Numbered from the stretch's first letter, positions 35,671 to 43,797 are shown. The stretch is DNA of 64,000 nucleotides from Clostridium_X cadaveris (GCF_039521325.1 NZ_BAAACD010000045.1), one strand, 5' to 3'. The notes: generated by a model from the sequence alone, not told the origin. Made by a program: numbers and translations.

Positions 35671-37053
35671 TTATTTTGCTAATTCATATATAGCTCTTCC
35701 ATATATCTCAACACACTTCTTTAGGGTTTCTAACTTTATATACTCATTTACTTCGTGAGCAAGATTTTCATCATCTTCAAATAGTGGTCCAAATGCAACA
35801 GTGTTCGGCATAAGTTTTGCATAGGTTCCTCCCCCCATAGCTAAAAGCTTTGCTTCTTCACCTGTAGCTTCTTCATAAGCCTTTTTCAAAGATTTTACTA
35901 AATCATGATCTTTAGGAAAATGAAGGGGAGCATTATGATGTCCCATTTTAAATTGAAATTCTGTTCCACTTAAACTTGTGTCTATATGTCTTAAAATATC
36001 ATCTAGTTTAATTGTTACAGGATATCTCACATTAAATCTCATGGAAACCTCTTTTTCATTACCATCTATTATCCCAAGGTTTAAAGTAAGTTTACCTGAT
36101 TCTTCATCTTGAAAATCAATTCCAAGTTTCTTTCCATTATATTCTTTAGCTATTACATTATTAAAATCATTTAAGAAATTTGTAAAATCGTCTTTGAAAG
36201 TCATAACTTCATTTAAGTATAATAAAAGATTGCTTATAGCATTATCACCAGACTGAGGCGTACTTCCATGAGCAGCCACTCCTGCAGCTGTAACTATCAA
36301 ATACCCGTTGCCATTTTCTATTTCTATCTTATATCTTTCTTTTATCGTTTCATCTTTAAAATACTTCAAAAACACTGAATTAGTATAAGATATCTTACAC
36401 TTACAGCAGTCAGGAACTATGTTCGACCTCTTTCCGCCTTTTATATATTCTACCTTATAATCTCCTTGAGTTTCTTTGAAACTTCTATGGAATTGGAATG
36501 TCAGTATTCCTTTTTCCGAAGTCACTATTGGAAACTCTGCGTCCGGCGTAAAACCTGCAATAGGAGGCTTCTCTTTCTGTAAATAATAATCCATATCCTC
36601 AGTACCTGTTTCTTCATTAGTTCCAAAGATAATTCTTACCTTTTTAGAAAGTTTTATTTCATTCTCCTTCATAAGCTTCAGAGCATATAATGATGCAAAT
36701 ATAGGTCCTTTATCATCAGATGTTCCTCTTCCAAATATTTTCCCATCCTTTACTATAGGAATAAATGGATCTGAATTCCATCCTTCACCTACTGGAACCA
36801 CATCAAGATGTCCTAACACCCCAACATACTCTTCACCACAACCATACTCAGCATATCCTACATAATTATCTAGATTTTTTGTAGTAAAGCCATATCTTTC
36901 CGCTATTTCAAGAGCACACTTCAATCCTTCTGTCATATCTTTTCCAAATGGATTCTCAGAGTCCGCTTCTCCTTTTAATGTTTTCTTTTCTAAAATCATC
37001 TTTAAATCATCCAAAAATTCTCCGTTTATATCTATATTCTTTAGAAAATCCAA
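35671..37053 (-). CDS. PepV-like M20 dipeptidase (full length)
   Basis: A 460-aa cytoplasmic Zn peptidase of the Xaa-His dipeptidase/PepV group. Metal and catalytic motifs are GHLDVVP (His, Asp), GRGTSDDKGP (bridging Asp), GTNEETG (catalytic Glu pair), TPDAEFP, the lid His in AAHGSTPQ, and a C-terminal LAHEVNEY. The length agrees with PepV. It ends the second sigma-54 group (21 bp after the M42 gene) and would release free amino acids, or trim the amino-acid part of an imported conjugate. A shorter paralogue is encoded at 39299-40423. Confidence 0.92.
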   Translation of the reverse strand: MDFLKNIDINGEFLDDLKMILEKKTLKGEADSENPFGKDMTEGLKCALEIAERYGFTTKNLDNYVGYAEYGCGEEYVGVLGHLDVVPVGEGWNSDPFIPIVKDGKIFGRGTSDDKGPIFASLYALKLMKENEIKLSKKVRIIFGTNEETGTEDMDYYLQKEKPPIAGFTPDAEFPIVTSEKGILTFQFHRSFKETQGDYKVEYIKGGKRSNIVPDCCKCKISYTNSVFLKYFKDETIKERYKIEIENGNGYLIVTAAGVAAHGSTPQSGDNAISNLLLYLNEVMTFKDDFTNFLNDFNNVIAKEYNGKKLGIDFQDEESGKLTLNLGIIDGNEKEVSMRFNVRYPVTIKLDDILRHIDTSLSGTEFQFKMGHHNAPLHFPKDHDLVKSLKKAYEEATGEEAKLLAMGGGTYAKLMPNTVAFGPLFEDDENLAHEVNEYIKLETLKKCVEIYGRAIYELAK

Positions 37054-37073
37054 AATCCTATCTCCTTTTAAAC

Positions 37074-38177
37074 TTATCTCTTTACCTTCTGTATCTCATC
37101 TAACATATTATTATCTATTACTTTGCAAAACTCTGCTATAGCTTTAACTGTCTGCACATAGTCCTTGCGGTGTATAACCAACCTGTGAGAATGCATGTAT
37201 CTAGTTGGTATTGACAGTGTCATTGTTATTACACCTTGAAAAGTCTTATGTATATTTCCAGCGTCAGTACCTCCTGCTACCATGCAATCATAATTTATAT
37301 CTAATCCAAGTCTTTCACATATCTCTTCAAGCTTTTGTAAAAGCCCATTGTTTGCCAAAGTTGAAGAATCTAAGATGCTTAATATAACTCCTCCACCAAG
37401 CTTTATATCTCCTTTATCCATAGGAGTATCCTTTGCTGTAGTAACATCTAAAGCAAAAGCTATATCTGGCTTTATATTGTGGGTAGCAGTTCTCGCACCT
37501 CTTAAGCCTACTTCTTCTTGAACAGTACCAACAGCATACACATTTGCCTTATGTGCACTTTTTTTAAGTTCCTTTAAAACATCTATAGCTACTGCTGCTC
37601 CTATTCTATCATCCCAGGCTTTACCTATTAAGTAGTTTGGATTATTCATAACTTCAAATTTTGTATCAGGAGTTATCATATCACCTATTTTTACACCTAG
37701 AGCTTCAACCTCTGACTTATTCTCTACTCCTAAATCCATAAATAAGTTCATAGGAACTATTACCTTACTCTTTTCATCAGCATTCATTCCATGAGGTGCC
37801 CTGCTTCCGATCACTCCTTTTATTTTCCTGCCATCTTCTGTAGTTATAACCATTGCTTGCGATGGAAGAACATGTCCCCACCATCCGCCAACGGGAATAA
37901 GTTTTATATATCCATTATCATCTATATCTCTTACCATAAAGCCTACTTCATCCATATGACCGGCTATCATAACTCTTGGACCATCAGCTTCTCCCTTTTT
38001 TAGCCCTATGATAGATCCCAAATTATCATAAGATATTTCATCCACATAGTTTTCTAAATACTTTTTCATAACCCTGCTGACTTCCTTTTCACAGCCAGAA
38101 ATCCCATCAGCTTCTGTAAGTTCTTGAAGCATCTTTAAATCCACATCACCATATGGTTCTATATTATTCGTAATCAT
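37074..38177 (-). CDS. M42-family aminopeptidase (intact active site)
   Basis: A 367-aa dinuclear-metal aminopeptidase of the glutamyl-aminopeptidase/FrvX family. Metal ligands and catalytic residues are all present: GHMDEVGF (His74, Asp76), AWDDR (Asp189/190, bridging), QEEVGLRGA (Glu221 general base, Glu222), ALDVT (Asp244) and the terminal His in RYMHSHR. Enzymes of this class form large self-compartmentalised dodecamers and remove N-terminal residues from peptides. It lies 18 bp after a paralogue that lacks several of these residues. Confidence 0.92.
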   Translation of the reverse strand: MITNNIEPYGDVDLKMLQELTEADGISGCEKEVSRVMKKYLENYVDEISYDNLGSIIGLKKGEADGPRVMIAGHMDEVGFMVRDIDDNGYIKLIPVGGWWGHVLPSQAMVITTEDGRKIKGVIGSRAPHGMNADEKSKVIVPMNLFMDLGVENKSEVEALGVKIGDMITPDTKFEVMNNPNYLIGKAWDDRIGAAVAIDVLKELKKSAHKANVYAVGTVQEEVGLRGARTATHNIKPDIAFALDVTTAKDTPMDKGDIKLGGGVILSILDSSTLANNGLLQKLEEICERLGLDINYDCMVAGGTDAGNIHKTFQGVITMTLSIPTRYMHSHRLVIHRKDYVQTVKAIAEFCKVIDNNMLDEIQKVKR

Positions 38178-38194
38178 AAGTCATCCTCCTAATG

Positions 38195-39265
38195 CTATCT
38201 ATTTTCAGCTTTAAAAGCTTCAACTTTTTCTGCATTTAAAGATTTAATTACACTTATAACAGCTTCTTTTGCTGCAACATAGTCATTTGCATCTATGATT
38301 CCACTATTTGTCTGAAGATTTCTAGCACAAATACAAGCTGTTAATGTAGGACATCCTCTTAAAAGTTTATGTATCCAACCATTATCCCCATCTCCTAATG
38401 AAAAATAATACTGATGCTTAATATTTTTTTCTTTACAAGTTTCTACTAAACAATTTAATAACGCTCTATTTGGCATCATTGACTTATCATAATAGTTTAT
38501 AAGAACACCTTCACCAAGCTTTCCAACCCCATCTTTCTCTCCTGTAACATCATTAGCTGAAAGGCAGTCCAGAACTATTCCTAGATCAGGCTGTACTAAA
38601 TTTGTTGATGTCTGAGCGCCTCTTAATCCTACCTCATGCTGAACTGTGGCTCCAACATATAAATCTACTTCAAGTTTTTCTTCCTTTAGAGCTTCTAAAA
38701 TTTCTATTCCCATTACGCATCCAAATCTATTGTTCCATGCCTTTGAAAGCAATCTCTTTCCACCGGCTAAGATTTCAAAATCCCCTTCAACAACTATAGA
38801 ATCTCCAAGTTGTATTCCTAAATTTAAAACCTCTTCTTTTGTTGACATTCCCATATCGACAACTAGATTTTTAATATCAACTAACTTTGAAGCATCTTTA
38901 GAAGAAGACATTATAATTCCTCTAAATTCTTCACCTTTACGATTTACTATATTTACCCTTTGTCCAATTAATCCTTCATTGCATATAGATCCTAATGGAA
39001 GCATCTTTATTAAACCTTTTTCTGTTATATCCTGAACCAAGAATCCTATTTCATCCATATGTCCACTTACTAAGACCTTTGGTGCATTTTCTAGTCCACA
39101 TCGTCTCACTGCAAAAACAGATCCTAGATTATCGAAAATTATTTCATCTGTGTATTTCTTATAATAGCTTTGTAGAAGTTTGGAAACTCCAACTTCATTT
39201 CCTGAAACTGCTGATATTTGAGTAAGTTTTTTCATCAATTCTAGTGTATTTGTATTTAAATTCAT
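38195..39265 (-). CDS. M42-family paralogue lacking catalytic residues (probable pseudo-peptidase)
   Basis: A 356-aa protein that aligns end to end with the adjacent M42 peptidase and keeps the fold motifs (GHMDEIGF, EVGLRGAQTS, VLDCLSAND). It has lost functional residues: bridging AWDDR is AWNNR (Asn178/179), the general base QEE is QHE (His210), and the C-terminal metal-binding RYMHS is RNLQT. One metal site and the base are therefore gone. The frame is intact and the ribosome-binding site good, so this looks like a maintained non-peptidase (regulatory subunit, binding protein or new activity) rather than a decaying gene. It may co-assemble with its neighbour. Confidence 0.85.
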   Translation of the reverse strand: MNLNTNTLELMKKLTQISAVSGNEVGVSKLLQSYYKKYTDEIIFDNLGSVFAVRRCGLENAPKVLVSGHMDEIGFLVQDITEKGLIKMLPLGSICNEGLIGQRVNIVNRKGEEFRGIIMSSSKDASKLVDIKNLVVDMGMSTKEEVLNLGIQLGDSIVVEGDFEILAGGKRLLSKAWNNRFGCVMGIEILEALKEEKLEVDLYVGATVQHEVGLRGAQTSTNLVQPDLGIVLDCLSANDVTGEKDGVGKLGEGVLINYYDKSMMPNRALLNCLVETCKEKNIKHQYYFSLGDGDNGWIHKLLRGCPTLTACICARNLQTNSGIIDANDYVAAKEAVISVIKSLNAEKVEAFKAENR

Positions 39266-39298
39266 GTTTAATTACCTCTTTCTATATGGAAGTCTTGT

Positions 39299-40423
39299 TT
39301 ATTTTGCAAGGTTATATATGGCTTGAGCATATATCTTTGCATTCATCTCTAGATCACATATGTCCATGTATTCATTAGGATTATGAGCAATTCCCTTTTG
39401 TCCTGGAAAAGATGGTCCAAAAGGTACTATATTAGGCATTGCTTTAGCATAAGTCCCTCCTGTAGTTGTTACAGGTGTTCCATCTAAGCCTGTTACTTCT
39501 TCATATGCCTTCTGAAGCCCTTTTACAAGATCACAGTCCTTTTCAAATCTTACTGGATTATAATTATGATCTAATGTTACTTTTATATTTTCAGTACATT
39601 TGCTTTTTATTTGCTTTAATATTTCTTCTACAGTAACAACCGCTGGATAACTCAATGCACAACTAAAACTTAAACTTTTGGCACTACTACTTAGTTTGTA
39701 TCCTCTCATCTGCATGAGTCCAAATTCTTTGTCGCTATAATTGATTCCTAATCTATCTCCATTAGAGTTACTTGAAAGAAAATATTTATTTACAAAATTA
39801 AAGAATTCCTTTGTAGCATCATCTCTATTTTCATTATCTATGTCAACACTTATACTTATTTTCGCTCTTCCTCTTTCACCATAAACTACAGGATATTTGC
39901 AGTCTGGTGTAAATCCCATAATAGGTGGTTTTTCCTTAGTCAAATAATATGTTAAATCTTCAAATCCGCTTTCCTCATCAGTTCCAAATATAATACGAAC
40001 TGGCTTTGAAAGTTTTAACCCAGATTCCTTTATAGCATATAATCCATATAATGCACTCATTATAGGCCCTTTATTATCAAGAACCCCTCTACTATAAATT
40101 CGTCCATCCTCTATATGTCCGCTAAATGGAGAATTAATCCATCCATCCTCTGTAGGTACTACATCAAGATGTCCAACTACTCCTATATAGTCATCTCCTT
40201 CTCCAAACTGTGCATATCCCATGTATCCATCTATGTTTCTAGTTCTAAATCCTAGATCCTCTGATATTTCTAACGCCTTCAATAAAGCTCTATTTACCTC
40301 TTCACCAAAAGGAGCATTCTCTTTTGCTTCACTTTCTATACTTGGTATCTTTACCACGTCTATGATATGTCCTATCATTTGATCTTTAAATTTTTCTATG
40401 TTATCGTTCAATATCTTTTCCAT
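39299..40423 (-). CDS. PepV-like M20 peptidase with shortened lid
   Basis: A 374-aa M20 relative of the 460-aa protein at 35671-37053. The catalytic domain is complete (GHLDVVP, GVLDNKGP, GTDEESG, TPDCKYP, AHNPNEYM). About 85 residues are absent from the lid domain, after GRAKISISVDI, including the HGSTP His that in PepV contacts the substrate carboxylate. A smaller lid could admit bulkier substrates such as glycosylated amino acids; that is inference. It is 33 bp upstream of the pseudo-M42 gene and in the same transcription unit. Confidence 0.88.
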   Translation of the reverse strand: MEKILNDNIEKFKDQMIGHIIDVVKIPSIESEAKENAPFGEEVNRALLKALEISEDLGFRTRNIDGYMGYAQFGEGDDYIGVVGHLDVVPTEDGWINSPFSGHIEDGRIYSRGVLDNKGPIMSALYGLYAIKESGLKLSKPVRIIFGTDEESGFEDLTYYLTKEKPPIMGFTPDCKYPVVYGERGRAKISISVDIDNENRDDATKEFFNFVNKYFLSSNSNGDRLGINYSDKEFGLMQMRGYKLSSSAKSLSFSCALSYPAVVTVEEILKQIKSKCTENIKVTLDHNYNPVRFEKDCDLVKGLQKAYEEVTGLDGTPVTTTGGTYAKAMPNIVPFGPSFPGQKGIAHNPNEYMDICDLEMNAKIYAQAIYNLAK

Positions 40424-40500
40424 ACTTGCCCCCCTAAAACTTCTATAAAGATTTATATTTTAAAATTTATCTTATATAAAAATTATAGTTATTCTATAAA

Positions 40501-40527
40501 GGGTAGTCTAATAAAATTAGACTACCT
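40501..40527 (-). terminator. Intra-operon hairpin between grdB-like and M20 genes
   Basis: A perfect 11-bp stem, GGTAGTCTAAT / ATTAGACTACC, followed by CCTTTATAG on the minus strand. With no T-run it may be an attenuator or an mRNA processing/stabilising element separating the PTS part from the peptidase part. Confidence 0.5.
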
Positions 40528-40534
40528 CTCTATT

Positions 40535-41056
40535 TTAGTAACATATTTCTTTTGTGTATTCAGCTACATCTTCTTTTGCTGCCTTCTTTTGCGCAAGTTT
40601 ACATATGTGTCTTAAAGACTCACTTAAACCTATTCCGCCTTTTTTAGGCATTTCTACTATATTAACTATATCTTTATAGTTTGCAATTACATTTTCACAC
40701 TCTTTGGACATAGCTGCTATAGCTGGAATATCAGTTTTATTATTTATTTCATTGGCAAGCACTGCACACATTTCTGCATAACCTGCATAGTTAAAAGCTG
40801 GTCCGCATATAACTACATCTGGATTCATCTTCTTAACCATTGCAACCATCTTCATCTTAACTTCTTCTGTATTTTCTCTAAAGAATCCGTCTCCGCAATA
40901 TAGACATGCAGTTACTTTCCCATCAACTTCTTTAAGATATGATTCTAACATACTTGCTGAACCTATAGCCATGCCTTTTCCACCTAGTGGTAGGTTGGGG
41001 TTTTCCTTTCCCCCGAGTCCTGCTTGGGTTTGATCAAATATCATTAAAACCTTCAT
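40535..41056 (-). CDS. Stand-alone GrdB-like (glycine/betaine reductase component B) domain protein
   Basis: A 173-aa protein matching the N-terminal part of GrdB-family reductase subunits: FDQTQAGLGGKENPNLPLGGKG, LYCGDGFFRENTEEV and NPDVVICGPAFNYAGYAEMCAVLA. Full GrdB is over twice as long and carries a selenocysteine motif further on, which is absent here. There is no in-frame TGA and no partner GrdA or GrdC. Its job in a PTS/peptidase operon is unknown. It may handle an amino-acid or amine intermediate or act as a binding protein. It sits 12 bp after the EIIC gene. Confidence 0.75.
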   Translation of the reverse strand: MKVLMIFDQTQAGLGGKENPNLPLGGKGMAIGSASMLESYLKEVDGKVTACLYCGDGFFRENTEEVKMKMVAMVKKMNPDVVICGPAFNYAGYAEMCAVLANEINNKTDIPAIAAMSKECENVIANYKDIVNIVEMPKKGGIGLSESLRHICKLAQKKAAKEDVAEYTKEICY

Positions 41057-41068
41057 TAATATTACCTC

Positions 41069-42412
41069 CTAAAGATCATCGAAGGATAAGTCATCAAATG
41101 AGATATCTTCTTCTTCTGAAGCATTGTTTTGAGCTTCTTCTTCATCTTTTAAATATTGCTTATCTAGCATTTTTATGAATGGATAATATATTAAACATCC
41201 AAGTAATAGTAATCCTATTTGCCATAAACCTGCCATCCAACTTCCTGTGGATAAGTATCCTGAGAATCCTATTGGCGTTGTCCATGGTAAACTTACACCT
41301 GTTGTATAAGGTATGATTCCTGCTTGAGTAGCTAAAGTAGAAAGTACTAGATTTATTGCAGGTACTGCCATAAATGGTATTAATAATATTGGGTTTAACA
41401 CTATTGGTAATCCAAATATTATTGGCTCATTAATTCCAAAGAATCCTGGAACTATTGATAATTTACCAAGCTGAGTAATTCTCTTTGATTTACAGAAAAG
41501 CAGCATTACTATAACTAGAGATAAAGTACTTCCGCCTCCGCCAAATCCTGTAAAGAAGTTAGAAAATGGATCTGTAAATATGTTTGGTAATGTTAGTCCT
41601 GCTTCAAAAGCTTCTAAGTTTTCTATTGTTAATACCTTTGTTATTGGTCCAAATACTGAGTTAGCAACTGCTGGTCCATTAATTCCAAAGAACCAGAATC
41701 CTGTACAAGCAAATGAATATACAAGTTGAGCTGTTAATGTATTACCTGCACCCTTTAGCGGAGTTTGTAATACTGTGTATATAAAGTTATGTGCTGTTTC
41801 GTATGGAGTGAACTCAAATAATATTCTAATTAAGAAGAATATTAGCATAACTATAGCACTTGGAATTAAAGCTGCGAAAGAATCTGCTACTGCTGGTGGA
41901 ACTCCATCTGGCATCTTAATTGTCCAGCCTTTTTTATAAACCCAAGTGAATATCCATACTGAGAATAATGATATTATAAGTGCTAAAAATATACCATTAG
42001 AACCTACATATTCAAAACCTAGTGCACTTAAAGTTCCCTCTGCACCCTTCATAGTAAGTCTTGTTGGCATCAATATTACAAATGAAACTAGTGCTACACA
42101 GGCACCTTGAATTGCATTTCCTTTTAGCTCTTTAGCATATGCATATCCAGTACCTACAACTGTCAATAGACCAACTATATTGAATGTTGCTCTTGATACA
42201 TTAGTAAACCAAGTTTCCCATCCTTCTCCAAGGAATCTAGCCCAAAATTCCGACCATCCTTCAATCGGGAAATTTGCTATTAGTAAGAATATTGATCCTA
42301 CTATTAGTAGTGGTGTACTTATTAAGAAACCATCACGAATCGCGCACAGTATCTTATTTTTTCCTAGTTTATCTGCTACAGGCATCAAAACTTTTTCTAA
42401 TTTTGAAAACAT
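41069..42412 (-). CDS. PTS lactose/cellobiose-family EIIC
   Basis: A 447-aa membrane permease with about ten helices of the Lac/Cel (CelB) family, with landmarks FGGGGSTLSLVIVMLLF and FGINEPIIFGLPIVLNPILLIPF that form the sugar site. It imports and phosphorylates a disaccharide-sized or beta-linked sugar conjugate using EIIB and EIIA encoded nearby. An unusual acidic tail with a repeated SFDDL (EEEDISFDDLSFDDL) ends the protein. The substrate cannot be read; the context suggests a GlcNAc-containing conjugate. Confidence 0.92.
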   Translation of the reverse strand: MFSKLEKVLMPVADKLGKNKILCAIRDGFLISTPLLIVGSIFLLIANFPIEGWSEFWARFLGEGWETWFTNVSRATFNIVGLLTVVGTGYAYAKELKGNAIQGACVALVSFVILMPTRLTMKGAEGTLSALGFEYVGSNGIFLALIISLFSVWIFTWVYKKGWTIKMPDGVPPAVADSFAALIPSAIVMLIFFLIRILFEFTPYETAHNFIYTVLQTPLKGAGNTLTAQLVYSFACTGFWFFGINGPAVANSVFGPITKVLTIENLEAFEAGLTLPNIFTDPFSNFFTGFGGGGSTLSLVIVMLLFCKSKRITQLGKLSIVPGFFGINEPIIFGLPIVLNPILLIPFMAVPAINLVLSTLATQAGIIPYTTGVSLPWTTPIGFSGYLSTGSWMAGLWQIGLLLLGCLIYYPFIKMLDKQYLKDEEEAQNNASEEEDISFDDLSFDDL

Positions 42413-42439
42413 GCGTTTGTCCCCCTCTTTTTCTAGTTA

Positions 42440-42772
42440 TTATTGTTTATTTTTCTTTATAGCCATAATAGCTTTTTTTAGTACTTTTTCCCCATCCATT
42501 ACACCATAATCTGCTGAATCAATTACTTGAATTGGAATATTTAAATTTCCAAATTGAGATACTGTCTCTTCATATAAGTATTTAACTTGTGGTCCTAGTA
42601 ATATGCAGTCTGGATGTAACGTCTCAACTATTTCACCTAATTTTCCGTGTGGAAAAGCTTTAACTTCCACTGGTAAGTTATGAGTATCTGCCACTTTTTG
42701 CATTTTACTTGCTAATAAACTTGTAGACATCCCTTGACTACAAAATAAATAAATTTTTTTCATGCTTTTCAC
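42440..42772 (-). CDS. PTS lactose/cellobiose-family EIIB
   Basis: A 110-aa cytoplasmic EIIB of the Lac/Cel family; the phospho-acceptor Cys11 lies in the canonical P-loop FCSQGMSTSLLASKM. It takes phosphate from EIIA (31737-32054) and phosphorylates the sugar in EIIC. It lies 27 bp before the EIIC gene and 55 bp after the RDD gene. GAGGTG precedes the ATG. Confidence 0.93.
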   Translation of the reverse strand: MKSMKKIYLFCSQGMSTSLLASKMQKVADTHNLPVEVKAFPHGKLGEIVETLHPDCILLGPQVKYLYEETVSQFGNLNIPIQVIDSADYGVMDGEKVLKKAIMAIKKNKQ

Positions 42773-42827
42773 CTCATTAAAAATTTTATTAATAAATTTA
42801 TAATTTAATTTATTATTATCATTTTAT

Positions 42828-43424
42828 TTATTTTTCTACTTCTATAACTTTTGTATTTCCTATAAAATCATGTATCATTCGTTTTTCTTTTGAAACTAAC
42901 ATTATCAATATAGAAATTATCGATATGGCAAATCCTAATTTAATGATTAGCCCATAAATATTGTCGCTGGTGAACATATGAATTATTTGCCTAAAGTAAT
43001 CTCCGCTACAAACAAGAGCTCCTTCGACAATCATAACCCCTAATAGCTCACGCTTTATCATGGTAAAAAGATTCACATCACTTCCATCATTATTCACTAC
43101 CTTTATACTAAGCAGCCTTTTTCCTAAAGTTTGTCCCTTATTTACTTTAGTTGGAATCACTACATAGTATATAGCTACAAATAAAATGGCAAGTATTCCC
43201 GCAGTTATTCCACTTGAAAGAGACATTTCTGATAATGATTGTGGAGAACCTGTTTTCCCACTCTCCATACCATAAATAAGCAATACAGGTATAGATGCAA
43301 CTACAGAGGCCAAATACCAATCCAATACATATGCAAAAGCTCTTCTCATGTTTATCGTTTTCTTTTGAGATTCTTTTGCTCTTACAACCTGCTTTGTAAC
43401 TTTATTTTTCTTATTTTTCTTAAT
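42828..43424 (-). CDS. RDD-family membrane protein, probable ATT start codon
   Basis: A small membrane protein of the RDD family: MRRAFAYVLDWYLAS (RDD's Arg and Asp-Asp-like motif), four helices, and the TKVNKGQTLGKRLLSIKVVN segment typical of the family. The first in-frame ATG (43349) has no ribosome-binding site. A perfect AGGAGGAG (43431-43438) lies 6 nt before an in-frame ATT (43422-43424) that would add 25 mostly Lys/Gln residues before that Met. I therefore place the start at the ATT (198 aa), a rare initiation codon. It is first behind the second sigma-54 promoter; its function is unknown, possibly membrane assembly or transport. Confidence 0.75.
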   Translation of the reverse strand: MKKNKKNKVTKQVVRAKESQKKTINMRRAFAYVLDWYLASVVASIPVLLIYGMESGKTGSPQSLSEMSLSSGITAGILAILFVAIYYVVIPTKVNKGQTLGKRLLSIKVVNNDGSDVNLFTMIKRELLGVMIVEGALVCSGDYFRQIIHMFTSDNIYGLIIKLGFAISIISILIMLVSKEKRMIHDFIGNTKVIEVEK

Positions 43425-43505
43425 GGTAATCTCCTCCTATTATTTGAAGTGTAATTTAAATTTATACCTTATTGCATTTTCACTTAATTTACACTTTATT
43501 ATATT

Positions 43506-43522
43506 AGCAAATGTCATGCCAA
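43506..43522 (-). promoter_or_regulatory. Sigma-54 (-24/-12) promoter of the RDD/PTS/peptidase operon
   Basis: The minus strand reads TTGGCATG-ACAT-TTGCT, with the same invariant bases as the promoter at 33770-33786. Transcription would begin near 43494, about 70 nt before the predicted ATT start. Confidence 0.9.
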
Positions 43523-43547
43523 CTTATAATTGTATGTATAAATCTAT

Positions 43548-43704
43548 ATTTTTCAACATTTTTTCATATTAATTTATAATTTTATTAATTTTTTAAAGCA
43601 GAGTATTTAATTAGAATACACTTATAAAAGGTTTTCTTATATTTTTCAACATCAGTGTGTTGATATTTTCATCTATTTTCACACACTTTTATTATTTTTC
43701 AACA
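43548..43704. repeat. Three direct repeats of ATTTTTCAACA (candidate enhancer sites)
   Basis: Copies lie at 43548-43558, 43641-43651 and 43694-43704. The first two are identical over 14 bp (ATATTTTTCAACAT). The middle copy is half of a TCAACA/TGTTGA dyad. They lie 26-180 bp upstream of the sigma-54 promoter, the usual range for activator sites. Confidence 0.5.
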
Positions 43705-43743
43705 CAGTTCTTATTTAGATATATATAAATGACATAAAAAAAC

Positions 43744-43784
43744 GAGTTTGATCATTAATATATAATATTAACAATCAAACTCAT
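43744..43784 (-). terminator. Terminator of the PAP2 gene
   Basis: Stem GAGTTTGAT / ATCAAACTC with a 20-nt AT-rich centre, followed by a T-run (GTTTTTTTATG on the minus strand), 14 nt after the stop. Confidence 0.8.
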
Positions 43785-43797
43785 TTTAAATATACTA

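Larger units (their letters stand above)
43425..43797. other. Regulatory intergenic region upstream of the PTS/peptidase operon
   Basis: This 370-bp stretch has no gene. It contains the sigma-54 promoter (43506-43522), three copies of ATTTTTCAACA (43548-43558, 43641-43651, 43694-43704), a TCAACA-N6-TGTTGA dyad (43646-43663), two AGTGTGT-type motifs and the terminator of the PAP2 gene. Confidence 0.7.

Noticed and set aside
40501..40527. Operon boundary between the PTS and peptidase parts
   Set aside because: The hairpin lacks a T-run and no promoter of either sigma type was found before the M20 gene, so I keep the genes in one unit.
43548..43704. ATTTTTCAACA repeats as a CRISPR-like array or an origin
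   Set aside because: There are only three short copies at uneven spacing (93 and 53 bp) with no cas or dnaA genes. Regulatory sites are more likely.
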